Shown here: positions 52,542 through 62,500 of the stretch, piece by piece
Layout of the letters: every line of letters begins with the position of its first letter
Numbering within the stretch: position 1 is the first letter of the stretch
Source: Cuneatibacter caecimuris
Lineage (GTDB): Bacteria > Bacillota > Clostridia > Lachnospirales > Lachnospiraceae
Direction of reading: 5' to 3'
Length of the DNA: 64,000 nucleotides
Assembly (NCBI RefSeq): GCF_004216775.1
Contig: NZ_SGXF01000001.1
Coordinates: 1,042,828 to 1,106,827 of the forward strand
The notes under the pieces: generated by a model
What the model saw: the letters and a program-made list of their open reading frames with translations, nothing else
What the model was told of the DNA's origin: nothing
Database searches by the model: none
Made by a program: the position numbers and the translations under genes

Positions 52542-52725
52542 ATGTAAACCTCCCCATCTCAGATTGTTTGCGGCGTTCCGTTGACATTATAATAGCGCAA
52601 TATCGAACATATGTCAAGGGTTGCGCACAAACATCTGTTCTGTATTATAGTTACCAGATTTACCTCTATCTGGTACATACATATATACGGAGTGATTTAA
52701 AATTCTCTCATCTGGGGAAATATTC

Positions 52726-52741
52726 GGTCACTATAGTGACC
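52726..52741. repeat. Perfect 16-bp palindrome
   Basis: GGTCACTATAGTGACC, just beyond the stop of the next XRE gene. No T-run. May bind a regulator encoded nearby. Confidence 0.6.
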
Positions 52742-52743
52742 AC

Positions 52744-52953
52744 TTATTGCAGTTTGTAAGAAATAAGGTCCCCTACCGGGATTTTCAGCGCCGACGCCAG
52801 CATACACAGGGTTTCCCCGTTGGGATGTTTTCTGCCATTGTTGATATTGTTAATTGTGGTTTTTGAAACGCCGGACATCCTGGATAACTCCCGCTCTGAT
52901 AGGTTGCGGTCGTACATGATTTCTGACAAATGATATATTACTCGTATTCTCAT
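52744..52953 (-). CDS. Second XRE-family regulator in the lysogeny region
   Basis: 69 aa from the ATG at 52953 (AGAGGTG upstream); the longer frame is not supported. A single Cro/CI HTH: ERELSRMSGVSKTTINNINN and ALKIPVGDLI. Resembles small YozG/Cro-type regulators. Divergent from the DUF4041-like gene. Confidence 0.8.
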   Translation of the reverse strand: MRIRVIYHLSEIMYDRNLSERELSRMSGVSKTTINNINNGRKHPNGETLCMLASALKIPVGDLISYKLQ

Positions 52954-53029
52954 CGTGCACCTCTTTTGCATATGGTGTGCGATTGCGAATAAAAAAATAC
53001 TATCAGCAAATGCTGAATGGAGGAAAATT

Positions 53030-54334
53030 ATGAGTATATTGGATACTTTCAAGGGGAAGCAATTCAAAAATGAATTAGAGTCTTTGCAAAAAGAATAGGA
53101 ATACCTGAAAACTTTAATGACCCCGGAAATGCAGGATGTAATTAAATTAAAAGCTGAGATTGAAAAACTTCAGAAGAATAAAAATAATTTAAGCGATCAA
53201 ATACTGGAATTAAATGAGAAAATCAAGGAGAAAAATTATAATATATCTTCCCTCGATTCTGTCATTCGCGGCAAATCAAAGCAAATCGTGAACCTTGATG
53301 ATGAGATCTTAGTCCAAGAATTTGGATTATACCAGCCACAATTTGATTTTGCTTCTGCGTTGGATTACAAAGAAGAACTTGCAAAAATCCGCATGCGCCA
53401 AAAAGATCTTATAAAAAACAATCACGCAGTTACTGGAAGAACAGACTGGCAAGTAAACGGAAATGCCGCCAAGGGTCGCAAATTAGTAACCGATACACAA
53501 AAACTGCTTCTGAGGGCTTTTAATAGTGAGTGCGATGAATTAATATCCAAAGTGAAATACACTAACTTTGATGCATCGTTAAATAAGATATATAAATCAT
53601 CCGAAGCGATTTCGAAATTAGGAACGATAATGGAAATATCAATTACCGGACAATATCTCGAAGCTAAGGTTAAGGAATTAAGACTTGCTTTCGAGTATCA
53701 GCAGAAGAAGCAGGAAGAGAAAGAGGAACAGAAAGCGGCGCGTGCAGAACAGCGCGAACAGGCTAAAATTCAAAAAGAAATCGAAGAACAGAGAAAGAAA
53801 ATTGAAAAAGAACAAACACATTACCAAACAGCCTTCAAGAGAATAAACGATCAGTTGATGGCCAATCCCAATGATCCTGATTTGCTTGCAAAAAAATCAG
53901 AATTGGAAAAACAAATCGATTCTATTGACAAAGCACTAACAGACATTGATTATCGGCAGGCCAATATGAAGGCAGGCTATGTCTATGTGATTTCAAACAT
54001 TGGTGCATTTGGAGAAAACATTTATAAAATTGGAATGACCAGGAGATTAGATCCACAGGATCGTGTTGATGAGCTGGGGGATGCTTCTGTTCCGTTTAAT
54101 TTTGATGTCCACGCAATGATTTTCTCTGATGATGCACCTGCGCTTGAAGCCGCTCTTCACCGGGCATTCGAGGACCGTAAATTGAATATGGTTAATCAGC
54201 GCCGTGAATTTTTCCATGTTACGCTTGACGAAATAAAAGAAGTTGTACGGAAAAACTTTGATAAAACAGTTGAATTTGTCGATGTTCCAGACGCTGAACA
54301 ATTTCGCATCAGTGAAAGAATGCGCAAGTCATAA
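53030..54334 (+). pseudogene. DUF4041/T5orf172 protein interrupted by in-frame TAG
   Basis: A well placed start (GGAGG, 6-bp gap, ATG 53030) gives MSILDTFKGKQFKNELESLQ and two more codons, then TAG at 53096-53098, then the same frame continues (EYLKTLMTPEMQD...) for 411 codons. The N-terminus before TAG is what DUF4041 proteins normally have, so the gene was whole. The body is a long coiled coil (to about 290), then a GIY-YIG-like T5orf172 domain (AGYVYVISNIGAFGENIYKI; GMTRRLDPQDRV). Translation could restart at ATG 53117, which lacks a ribosome site, or TAG may be read through. Confidence 0.7.
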
Positions 54335-54350
54335 AATAAAAACCGTCCCA

Positions 54351-54460
54351 GTGTTACCAGCACCAGGACGGCAAGTATATCCCGCAGAGGAGATACACCC
54401 TATAGACAATAGTATTGTATCATCCTATGCGGGCAGGTGTCAACATCACCTGTTCTTTTT
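54351..54460 (+). promoter_or_regulatory. Structured leader and terminator upstream of the integrase
   Basis: CCGTCC/GGACGG hairpin (54351-54374) with an inner GGTGCT-like pair, then CAGGTG/CACCTG (54434-54439 with 54447-54452) followed by TTCTTTTT, a terminator, then a repeated TACCCATTT. It either ends the DUF4041 transcript or attenuates the integrase. Confidence 0.55.
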
Positions 54461-54494
54461 GTACCCATTTTTACCCATTTCGGAGGATGATACA

Positions 54495-55625
54495 ATGGCA
54501 AAACGAAAAAAATATCCAAAACTTCCTAACGGATTTGGTTCGATCCGATACTTGGGAGAAGGCCGCAGGAACCCATATGCGGTCCATCCGCCTGCCACGG
54601 AACGGACACCGTATGGATTCAAGCCTTCCAAAGCCTTGTGCTACGTTGATAGCTGGACGAGGGGATTTCTGGTGCTGAACGCCTATAAGGCCGGGACCTA
54701 CACTCCCGGGATGGAAATAGAGGTTCCGGACAGCAAACAGGCTGATGTACTCATTCAGCGGCTGCTGGCGGACTATAACCGCATAACCGGTAACGCTGTG
54801 GAGGAGAGGCCGACTTTTTCTCAGGTTTATAAGGATTTTTGGAAGTATAAATATGAATCCGGGAAAGAATACTCAAAATCAAGTAAGGACGCCACAACGA
54901 AAGGATATAAGAATTGCAAGCCCTTGCATGAAAAGATATTTGCAGACCTGAAGCATGCCGATCTGCAGAAGGTGATTGATGCCTGCCCGCATGGAACAGC
55001 AACAAAAGAGTTTATTGTAACATTTCTGAAACAGATCTATCGGTATGCGATCATATATGAGCTGGTGGAAAAAAACCAGGCTGCGCACATACAAATTAAT
55101 ACTTCAGAGGATGACGAACATGGAACGCCATTTTCGAAAGAAGAGTTGGAAAGCCTATGGAAAAATCAAGACAATGAAACCATATCTATGATTTTGATAA
55201 TGTGCTATTCAGGCTTCCGCCTGACGGCATACAAATCCTTGGAGGCGAATCTGGAGGAAGGGTTCTTCAAGGGAGGGATCAAAACAGCAGCTAGTAAAGG
55301 GAGAATCGTCCCGATTCACTCTGCCATTCTGCCGCTCGTAGAACGCCGCATGTCCGATTATGGGGAGCTGATGCCCGAATCAACCGCAACGTTCAGAAAA
55401 TCGATGTATGCGGCTTTGGAAGCGTTACAGATAGGTCGCCATACCCCGCACGATTGTCGGCATACATTTTCTGCGCTGTGCGAGGAATATAAGGTTGCTG
55501 AGAACGACCGGAAACGGATGCTGGGGCACAGCTTCGGAGCCGACATTACCAACAGGATATACGGGCATCGGACGCTGGACGATCTGCGAACTGAAATAGA
55601 GAAAATCGTTGTGACAAACTTGTGA
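54495..55625 (+). CDS. int: Tyrosine-recombinase integrase
   Basis: 376 aa from the ATG at 54495 (GGAGG upstream; the longer frame has no ribosome site). N-terminal arm-binding region, SAM-like core-binding domain (about 100-185) and catalytic domain with Arg in CYSGFRLTAYKS, HDCRHTF, LGHS and nucleophile Tyr356 in TNRIYGH. Integrates the phage at the 17-bp core found 119 bp beyond its stop. Confidence 0.95.
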   Translation: MAKRKKYPKLPNGFGSIRYLGEGRRNPYAVHPPATERTPYGFKPSKALCYVDSWTRGFLVLNAYKAGTYTPGMEIEVPDSKQADVLIQRLLADYNRITGNAVEERPTFSQVYKDFWKYKYESGKEYSKSSKDATTKGYKNCKPLHEKIFADLKHADLQKVIDACPHGTATKEFIVTFLKQIYRYAIIYELVEKNQAAHIQINTSEDDEHGTPFSKEELESLWKNQDNETISMILIMCYSGFRLTAYKSLEANLEEGFFKGGIKTAASKGRIVPIHSAILPLVERRMSDYGELMPESTATFRKSMYAALEALQIGRHTPHDCRHTFSALCEEYKVAENDRKRMLGHSFGADITNRIYGHRTLDDLRTEIEKIVVTNL

Positions 55626-55677
55626 CTATCCAGACGATTTCATATGGCATTTTTAGACATTATGTGGAATTAAATAA

Positions 55678-55720
55678 AGTGCCGCAAAGCATTGATATCA
55701 CGGCACTTTCCCTTATTTTA
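55678..55720 (+). terminator. Terminator of the integrase gene
   Basis: AGTGCCG/CGGCACT stem (55678-55684 with 55701-55707) followed by TTCCCTTATTTTA, which also contains the right arm-type site CCTTATTTTA (55711-55720). Confidence 0.7.
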
Positions 55721-55743
55721 GGACATTCCTGAAAAATGCCCAG

Positions 55744-55760
55744 ATGTAACAATTTGTTAC
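55744..55760 (+). repeat. attR core (17 bp)
   Basis: ATGTAACAATTTGTTAC, identical to attL, 23 bp to the right of CCTTATTTTA. Confidence 0.85.
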
Positions 55761-55788
55761 TTACCTTCCGCCTTGTTTCCACTTATGA

Positions 55789-56238
55789 TTGGTGTGGTTA
55801 TGTTTTTTCCGGCCATTTGTGAAAGAAGGGCTCACAACGGAACTATATGAAAATTCAAATATTGAATCCACAGGCAGGCGCATCCGACGCCTTCGGCGCA
55901 ACGCCGGTATGACGCAGCGCCAGCTCAGCCGTTGTCTGGGGATATCTGTCAGCTACCTGGGCGCGGTAGAAAGGGATGTCAGGCCGCTGTCCCGCAGCCT
56001 GGCGGAACAGCTCAGCCGGCATTTCCAGCTTTCCTATGATTATCTGATCACTGGACGTCATCCTCTGCCGCCCGCGCTCCTTTTTCCGGACGCGCAGCGC
56101 CAGGAGCTCTCCCACCGGCTTCTGGTTTTGATCGCCACCTGTTCTCCAGAGGAGCTGATGGCTGTTTATCAAATGTGCTCCCACTATCTGACGGCCCGGC
56201 GGGATAAAGCGCAATTCCGGCCCGGCGCGCGCTGCTGA
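55789..56238 (+). CDS. Host XRE-family regulator
   Basis: Up to 149 aa. HTH in IRRLRRNAGMTQRQLSRCLG and SVSYLGAVERDVRPLSRSLA. The frame opens at a TTG (55789); a GTG at 55819 is the next choice; neither has a clear ribosome site, and the first ATG-like start is out of frame. The gene starts 28 bp beyond attR, so the phage may also have altered its upstream region. Confidence 0.7.
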   Translation: MVWLCFFRPFVKEGLTTELYENSNIESTGRRIRRLRRNAGMTQRQLSRCLGISVSYLGAVERDVRPLSRSLAEQLSRHFQLSYDYLITGRHPLPPALLFPDAQRQELSHRLLVLIATCSPEELMAVYQMCSHYLTARRDKAQFRPGARC

Positions 56239-56240
56239 CT

Positions 56241-57089
56241 TTATTTTTTTATCATTCGGATACCATTTTCTTCAATAACAATTTTTTCTTCTTTTAAGAG
56301 ACGGCCGAGAGCGCGCTTGAATGCATTCTTACTCAAATGCAGTTCCGAGCGGATCAGCTCCGGGTCTGCCTTTTCTCCAAAAGGCAGGCTGCCGCCTCTT
56401 TTTTCGATCTCCCCAAAGAGCATTTCAGCATCATCGTCCATCTGAAGATATGCCTGCCTGCGTGCAGCCAGATCCAGCTTGCCGTCCTCGCGCACCCGGA
56501 CAACCCTGGCAGCTACAGAATCTCCGATCTGGTATTCCCGGAATACTTCCCCCGCAGGAATCAATCCATAGTACTTGTTATCCACCGCGACAAACACTCC
56601 TACCTGAGGATTAACCTGATATACGGTTCCGGAAACCATGTTTTCCGGCTGATAGGGGCTCTCCCCTGACAAATAATCATATACCCTCATTGTGGCACAC
56701 AGCCGCCTGCTCCGGTCCTCATACAAAGCAGCTAAAATCCGGTCGCCTTTCTTCAGTTCTCTGGTCTGTTCCCTGTGGGGCAGAAGCAGATCCTTTTCCA
56801 GGCCCCAATTCAGGAATGCCCCGATTCCGGCCAGGTCTGCCACCTCCAGCACCGCGGTTTCTCCCATCTGCAGGTACGGCCGTCTTGTAGTGGCGATCAG
56901 CCGGTCTCCTGAATCCCTGTAGATAAAAACCTCAAGCTCATCTCCAAGCACAGTTCCTTCCGGCACCTGCTTTGCAGGAAGAAGAACTCCTTCAGCGCTG
57001 CCCTTTTCTCCAAGATAAATCCCAAATTTCTTTTCTCTGATCACAGTCAGTTTCTGTACTTTTCCCAGTTCAATCATCTCATTCACCAT
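56241..57089 (-). CDS. S1-domain RNA-binding protein, CvfB-like
   Basis: 282 aa: tandem S1-like domains (about 1-65, 70-135, 145-215) with FGIYLGEKGSAEGVLLPAKQ and GVFVAVDNKYYGLIPAGEVF, then a winged-helix C-terminus (LHLSKNAFKRALGRLLKEEK), as in CvfB/YitL virulence regulators. Start overlaps the thioesterase stop by 11 bp. Confidence 0.9.
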   Translation of the reverse strand: MVNEMIELGKVQKLTVIREKKFGIYLGEKGSAEGVLLPAKQVPEGTVLGDELEVFIYRDSGDRLIATTRRPYLQMGETAVLEVADLAGIGAFLNWGLEKDLLLPHREQTRELKKGDRILAALYEDRSRRLCATMRVYDYLSGESPYQPENMVSGTVYQVNPQVGVFVAVDNKYYGLIPAGEVFREYQIGDSVAARVVRVREDGKLDLAARRQAYLQMDDDAEMLFGEIEKRGGSLPFGEKADPELIRSELHLSKNAFKRALGRLLKEEKIVIEENGIRMIKK

Positions 57090-57798
57090 GCCCGCCCAGC
57101 AACTTCACAATCGCATATGGCAGTCCTTCTCCATTTTCAAGGCTCACAATCCAGCCATTCTCATTTTTCTGTACTCTGGGCGTCAATTCGTCCCCCAATA
57201 CCGCCTGCTTCCTGTACTCCGCCTGCAGTTCCTGAACCTGAAATCCCGGGGGGATACAGTCCCTTGCCATTTCCACATACTGCCCATTATTCACGTGATG
57301 GTTTGTATCTAACTGATAAGGCCTCACAATAATAGGCTCCTGCTTTTCTCCGCCTTCAGGAAGCCTGATCTTTCTGCCCATTTCAGGCATTACAAGAGGC
57401 TTATCGTTTCCATATGGCTCCACATCCTCCGGCTGAACTTTAACCGGGCGGCCGCTTTCCGTATCCAAGAGAACCCAAATTGAATTGGCTCTGGCCAGGT
57501 ACCTGCCCTGATCATCCGTCATCCAAAAATTCCTGTATCCAAACATCCCCCGAAAATCATAGGGACTTGTCCCGATCAATACATTTTCTCCCAAATCCGG
57601 ATACCGGTCAATCAAAATCTGCCAGGAGTTGAGCACCCAGACCCGATTCCTTTGCTTCAGCCACTCCAATCCTATCCCGCAGTCCTCCGAATGAAAGGTG
57701 CTGCAGTCCTGAAAATAGTTGATCAGCGCGTTCAGCCTCAGCCTGCCGTCTTCATCTGTTTCACTGTATCTGATTCTGCTCTGAAATGTATACATCAT
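57079..57798 (-). CDS. Acyl-ACP thioesterase
   Basis: About 239 aa from the ATG at 57798 (AAAGGA upstream), overlapping msrC by 38 bp. Two hot-dog halves; active-site-like NHHVNNGQYVEMA in the second, RYSETDEDGRLRLNALINYF in the first. Releases fatty acids from acyl carrier protein. Confidence 0.88.
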   Translation of the reverse strand: MMYTFQSRIRYSETDEDGRLRLNALINYFQDCSTFHSEDCGIGLEWLKQRNRVWVLNSWQILIDRYPDLGENVLIGTSPYDFRGMFGYRNFWMTDDQGRYLARANSIWVLLDTESGRPVKVQPEDVEPYGNDKPLVMPEMGRKIRLPEGGEKQEPIIVRPYQLDTNHHVNNGQYVEMARDCIPPGFQVQELQAEYRKQAVLGDELTPRVQKNENGWIVSLENGEGLPYAIVKLLGGHGE

Positions 57799-58297
57799 AA
57801 TCCTTTCCCGGCCAGTCCAGCATTTCTGCAAGAATCCCCGCCGCTTCCCTCAGACGAGCCGCGTCTACCTGATCAAATCTGGCTGTCTGAGGGCTGTCCA
57901 GATCCAGTACGCCCGCGATGCCGCCCCCTGCATAGATCGGAATCACCAGCTCTGATCTGGCTGCGCTGTCGCAGGCTATATGTCCCGGATACTCCAGCAC
58001 ATTCGCCACCAGCTGCGTTTTCCCAGCCTCCAGAGCCGCGCCGCATACCCCTTTTCCCACAGGGATGCGGATACAGGCAGGCTTGCCCTGAAACGGTCCC
58101 AGCAAAAGCCCCCCTTGACGGTACAGATAAAACCCTGCCCAGCTCACTTCCGGCAAAGCCCGGTACAGCAGCGCCGCAGCATTAGACAGGCCGGCGATCA
58201 GCTGACGTTCTCCCTCCAGAAGGTTCTTCAGCTGTACCAGCAAAACGTCATAAAACTCTTCCGGATCCTCCGGGTAAATAAAATCCAATCCGCTCAT
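57761..58297 (-). CDS. msrC: Free methionine-(R)-sulfoxide reductase
   Basis: 178-aa GAF-domain enzyme that reduces free methionine-R-sulfoxide. The three family cysteines are present at 75, 85 (GKGVCG) and 109 (HIACD), with the same spacing (10 and 24) as Cys84, Cys94 and Cys118 of the E. coli enzyme. First gene of a three-gene operon. Confidence 0.92.
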   Translation of the reverse strand: MSGLDFIYPEDPEEFYDVLLVQLKNLLEGERQLIAGLSNAAALLYRALPEVSWAGFYLYRQGGLLLGPFQGKPACIRIPVGKGVCGAALEAGKTQLVANVLEYPGHIACDSAARSELVIPIYAGGGIAGVLDLDSPQTARFDQVDAARLREAAGILAEMLDWPGKDYDVYISEQNQIQ

Positions 58298-58442
58298 TTA
58301 CGCCGCCTCCATTTACAAAATTATTACATATTTTATACAAAAATTGAACATAAACGTTCTTAACTTTATTCTTATTTAATATCTTATACATGTGCTGTTC
58401 ACAGTCACCTTTTATACTGTATAGCATAGAGGAGGTGTTTCC

Positions 58443-58646
58443 ATGAAAGAGGACACATATGGTAAAACTCCCCGGTTGTCCACACTGGACCGCGACACAT
58501 TACAGAAAACGCTGAAGAAACGCCAGACCACACAGAACATAGCTTCCGTTCCGAAAAAATCCTATGATGAGGAAGCGAATATTGCCAGACTGAATTCAGC
58601 ATATGATTCTATGATGTTCGTACCGGTACAAATCAATCTGGGATAA
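58443..58646 (+). CDS. 67-aa orphan protein
   Basis: AGGAGGT seven bases before the ATG; product starts MKEDTYGKTPRLSTLDRDTL, polar, no TM. Own promoter-like region (TTTATACT near 58410) and own terminator. Not recognised. Confidence 0.65.
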   Translation: MKEDTYGKTPRLSTLDRDTLQKTLKKRQTTQNIASVPKKSYDEEANIARLNSAYDSMMFVPVQINLG

Positions 58647-58677
58647 TACACATTGGGGGAATTGATCAGTTTATCGC

Positions 58678-58720
58678 AAGGAGCTGCCGCACCAAAATAA
58701 TCAGTGCGCAGCTCCTTTTT
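58678..58720 (+). terminator. Terminator of the 67-aa gene
   Basis: GGAGCTGC-GCAC stem (58680-58692 with 58704-58715) and TTTTT. Confidence 0.85.
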
Positions 58721-58809
58721 ATGTCCATAATATTAAGAAACTGCCCTCATGCCAGTAAAAAGAGGGTGGATCAGCACACACCAACCTCAGCCAGAAGGAG
58801 CTTCAGCAA

Positions 58810-58882
58810 AGAGGCGGCAGAAAAAACGGAGGAGGCTATAGCCGTAAGGCATGGAGCCTCCGGAATTTTATCTGCCGCCTCT
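58810..58882 (-). terminator. Nested inverted repeats after the DUF2812 gene
   Basis: Outer 12-bp repeat AGAGGCGGCAGA (58810-58821, inverse 58871-58882) encloses an inner CGGAGGC/GCCTCC-type stem followed on the minus strand by TTTTTT. Terminator for the RND/DUF2812 operon. Confidence 0.7.
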
Positions 58883-58900
58883 TCGCGACTCCCCTCTTAA

Positions 58901-59593
58901 TCAGCCCTGCCTTTTCTGCTCCTCTTCCTGCTGCTTTCTGAGCTGTTCTTTTCTCATACGCTTCTGCTCTTTAAAATGAAAAGCCTGTTCTGTCAGCCTG
59001 GAAAGGGTAAAAGCAAGCCATAGGATCACCGCCACCATCACCAGAACCAATCCTGTGAGGAACGGAGACCCGTTGGCTGTCAGCGCTACAGTGACCACCA
59101 GAATCATCAGGCAGAATTCCACCATGGTGACAACGGTGCGCAGCCTCTGATAATACTTATCCCGCACTGCTGTATCAGCGTGTATTTCAAACTCCCTGGA
59201 ATCCTTCGTGCGCTCCAGTATCAGCAGCTCCGGAAGCTTCAGATCCGGCACAATCACCACCTGGCTCTCTCCTGACCCAATGGAATGCGCCTTCGCATTT
59301 CCAACAGTCCTGTTATTGCTGATGCTTTTGGGAATTGACTTAATCCCCCGGCGCGCGAGATATCTCTGGCGGTCCAGGATTTCTTCCTTTGTCTTTCCTT
59401 TGACTACCTCAATGTGGTATTCATACTGTCCCGGATCACAGGTTTCAAATTCATAGGCAGTATAATTCACTGATACCAGGCGCAGCCCTCTCTGCGCCAT
59501 TTTATTCAGCCATTTTTCCTGCCCGTACACTGCGTCCAGCAGAAACAGCCTGTTGTACTTTTTATTCACTTTCTTCTCCTCCATCCGTTTCAT
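58901..59593 (-). CDS. DUF2812 membrane protein
   Basis: 230 aa: DUF2812 domain at about 10-75 (RLFLLDAVYGQEKWLNKMAQ, ...GQYEYHIEV), second half with two TM helices (about 150-200) and a basic Gln-rich tail. Overlaps the RND gene's end by 32 bp, so co-translated; function unknown. Confidence 0.85.
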   Translation of the reverse strand: MKRMEEKKVNKKYNRLFLLDAVYGQEKWLNKMAQRGLRLVSVNYTAYEFETCDPGQYEYHIEVVKGKTKEEILDRQRYLARRGIKSIPKSISNNRTVGNAKAHSIGSGESQVVIVPDLKLPELLILERTKDSREFEIHADTAVRDKYYQRLRTVVTMVEFCLMILVVTVALTANGSPFLTGLVLVMVAVILWLAFTLSRLTEQAFHFKEQKRMRKEQLRKQQEEEQKRQG

Positions 59594-62500
59594 TTATCTC
59601 TACCGGCGCTTTTCTGCGCCGAGCAAACAGATCGTAAATACAGGGAACCACATACAGCGTCAGGAATGTGCCGTAAATCAGCCCTCCGATGGTCACCAGC
59701 GCCAAAGGCCGGGTCATATCCGCTCCCATACCCTGACTAAATACCATGATAGACAATCCCATGATCGTTGTCAAGGCTGTCATTACAATCGGGCGCAATC
59801 TGGTGCGGCCTGCTTCCATAATCGCCTCCCGCCGATCCATGCCGGAATCTCTCAGCTGGTTAATATAGTCCACCAGCACAATGCCATTGTTTACGATAAT
59901 ACCTGCCAGCATTACGAAACCGATCATGGCAATGACGCTCACCTCACTGCCGGTAAAGAAGAGAGCCAGCAGTCCGCCGGTAAAGGCCAGCGGTATGGTA
60001 AACATAATGATGAATGGAGACAGCAGAGACTGGAACTGCGCCACCATAATCATGTACATCAGCACTACTGCCAGCACCAGCATCAAAATCAGATCATTCA
60101 GAGCACTATTAATGGTTTCACTCTCCCCCTCTATCTGAACAGAAAACCCTTCAGGAACCTCCATCTCTTTCAGCCTGCGTTCCACTTCAGCAGATACCAG
60201 GCCGATATTATGGTCATCGTCAATCTCCGCGGAAACTGTTAATGTTCTCTGCTGGCTTTCCCGGTGGATAGAAGACAGGCCCTCCGCCTTTTCCAGCTTC
60301 ACCACATCCATCAGCTGCACTTCTTCCTTCTGTCCCTGCACAGTGCCGGAAAGCTTCAGCTCCTTCAGCGTATCTAACGATTTTTCTGTGTCCGAATCGC
60401 TGCTCACATAAACGCTGTAATCTCTGGCTTCTGTCTGAAGAGTGGTTACGGACTGGGCATCCGCCAGCTCTGCCGCCAGGGCCGCGTAAACCTGAGCTGT
60501 TGTCAGTCCTTTTGCCGCAGCTTTTTCCCGGTCCACCACGAACCGGTACTCCGGAGTGGTTTCCTCAATTCCGTCGGATACCTCAACTGTACCTTCTACC
60601 TCTGTGACAACAGCCGCAGCCTGTTTTGCCAGCTCCTGCAGTTTGTCAAGGTCTCTCCCCCTGACCACCACAGAAAGGCCGGAACCTCCTAAAGCGCTCA
60701 TATCCATACTCTCAGAGCTTATTTTTACTTCGCAGTCCAGATCCCTGGTGCGTTCCTCAATCTCTTTTTTTATTTTATCCAGGCCGTCTTTATAATCTTC
60801 TTTCATAATCACATACAGGGTGGCTGAGTCAGCCGCACTGCTGCCGCCTGAGGAAGAGCCTCCCATCATTGCCATCATGCCGCCTCCGCCGATCATTGCT
60901 CCCACAGAATCTACGCCTTCCACTGCTAGGGCTGCGTCTGATACTGCATCCGCCATCTCCGCGGTATCCGCAAACTCCGAACCTTCGGGCATCTGGATTT
61001 TAACAGACATCTGATTGCTCTCCATGGCCGGAATAAACGCCGTGCCGTTTGATAAAGCGCCAAACACACTGGCAATCAAAAGCGCCAGCGTCGCCAGCAG
61101 CACCGCGGCCCGGTGCTTTAACGCACAGCCAACGCTCTTTCCATAGGCATTCTGGATTTTCTCCAGCAAGGGATGGGATACTTTTTTGTCCCTGACCAGC
61201 ATTCCTGCGGACATCATCGGCACCAGGGTCAGGGCAACAATCAGGCTGGCCAGCAAAGAATATCCGATGGTCAGAGCCATATCCACAAACAGCTGCCTGG
61301 TAATTCCCTCCACAAAAACAATTGGCAAAAATACTGCTACAGTAGTCAGTGTGGACGCCATGATTGCAGACGCCACTCCTTTGGCCCCACGCACAGCAGC
61401 CTCTTTTGCCGGCACTCCCAGGGACCGCAGCCTGTATATGTTCTCTATGACCACGATGGAATTATCCACCAGCATGCCCACACCCAGCGCCAGGCCGGAC
61501 AGTGAAATGATGTTCAGGGTAACCCCGGAAAAATACATCATCACAATCGCGAACAAAATACTGATGGGGATGGAACATGCAATGATCACCGTGGGCTTCA
61601 GATCTTTCAGGAAAAAAAGCAGGACAAAAATGGCCAGCAAACCGCCGATCAGCATATTCTGCAGGACAGAATCCACCACCATATCAATATAAATGCCCTG
61701 GTCCATCAGGATGGTAAAATGCAGCCCCTCTTCCGTCTTCTCCAGCTGCTCAAATCGCTCCTGGATCGCGTCTGACACTTCTGCAGTGGAGTATCCTGTC
61801 TGCTTCTGCATGGTCAGGATCAGCCCGTCATTTCCATTCAGCTTTGCATAGACTTGGTCGGAATTATCCACTACAGATACATCGGCCACGTCTCCCAGGC
61901 AGATCGGTTCCATTCCCTCCACACCGAGGTCAAACAAAACCATCTGTTCCATCTCCTCAGTGGACCCCAGTTTGTCTCCTACCCGTACCAGGTAATCCAC
62001 TCCTTCTGCGGAAATATATCCGGCCGGCATGGAAAAGTTCTGAGCTGTCAGCATTTTTCCAATCATATCAATAGTAATGATCTGATTCAGGTCAGCCGCG
62101 TCATACGCCGCCTGCTGCTGGGCGTCAAAATTGGCGGTCTGCTCTTCCAGCACCTTCTGTCCTTCCGCCAGGGCTTCCTTTCCCTGCTCCAGCTGCTGCT
62201 CCGCCTCTGCTTTTTTCTGGTTAAGGACTGCCAGCTGTTCTGAAATAGTGCCTCTGCCTTCTTTCAGTTGGGCGCGGCTTTCCTCTATCTTTTGTTTTCC
62301 TGTTTCTATCGCCTGCTTCGCCTGGGCCAGAGCTGCTTTTCCTTCTGCCAGCTGTTCCTGTTTCTGCTGCACATAGGCAGACATGTCTTCCAGCGTGCCT
62401 GCCGCGGTCATGCCCATAGCTTCCAGAGTATCGCTGATTCCCTTGAGCTGAGCCTCCAGCTTGGCGATCTGCTCCTCCAGCTGCCGGATCAGTTCCGTTT

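Larger units (their letters stand above)
13393..55760. mobile_element. Siphovirus-type prophage, 42.35 kb, between direct 17-bp att cores
   Basis: Bounded by identical ATGTAACAATTTGTTAC copies at 13393-13409 and 55744-55760. It contains a tyrosine integrase at the right end, lysogeny control, replication genes, terminase, portal, MuF, scaffold, capsid, tail, baseplate, holin and endolysin in the usual order, each apparently intact, so it may be inducible. Low-GC insertions inside it (15.1-16.4 kb and 51.9-54.3 kb) look like accessory cargo. Confidence 0.95.
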
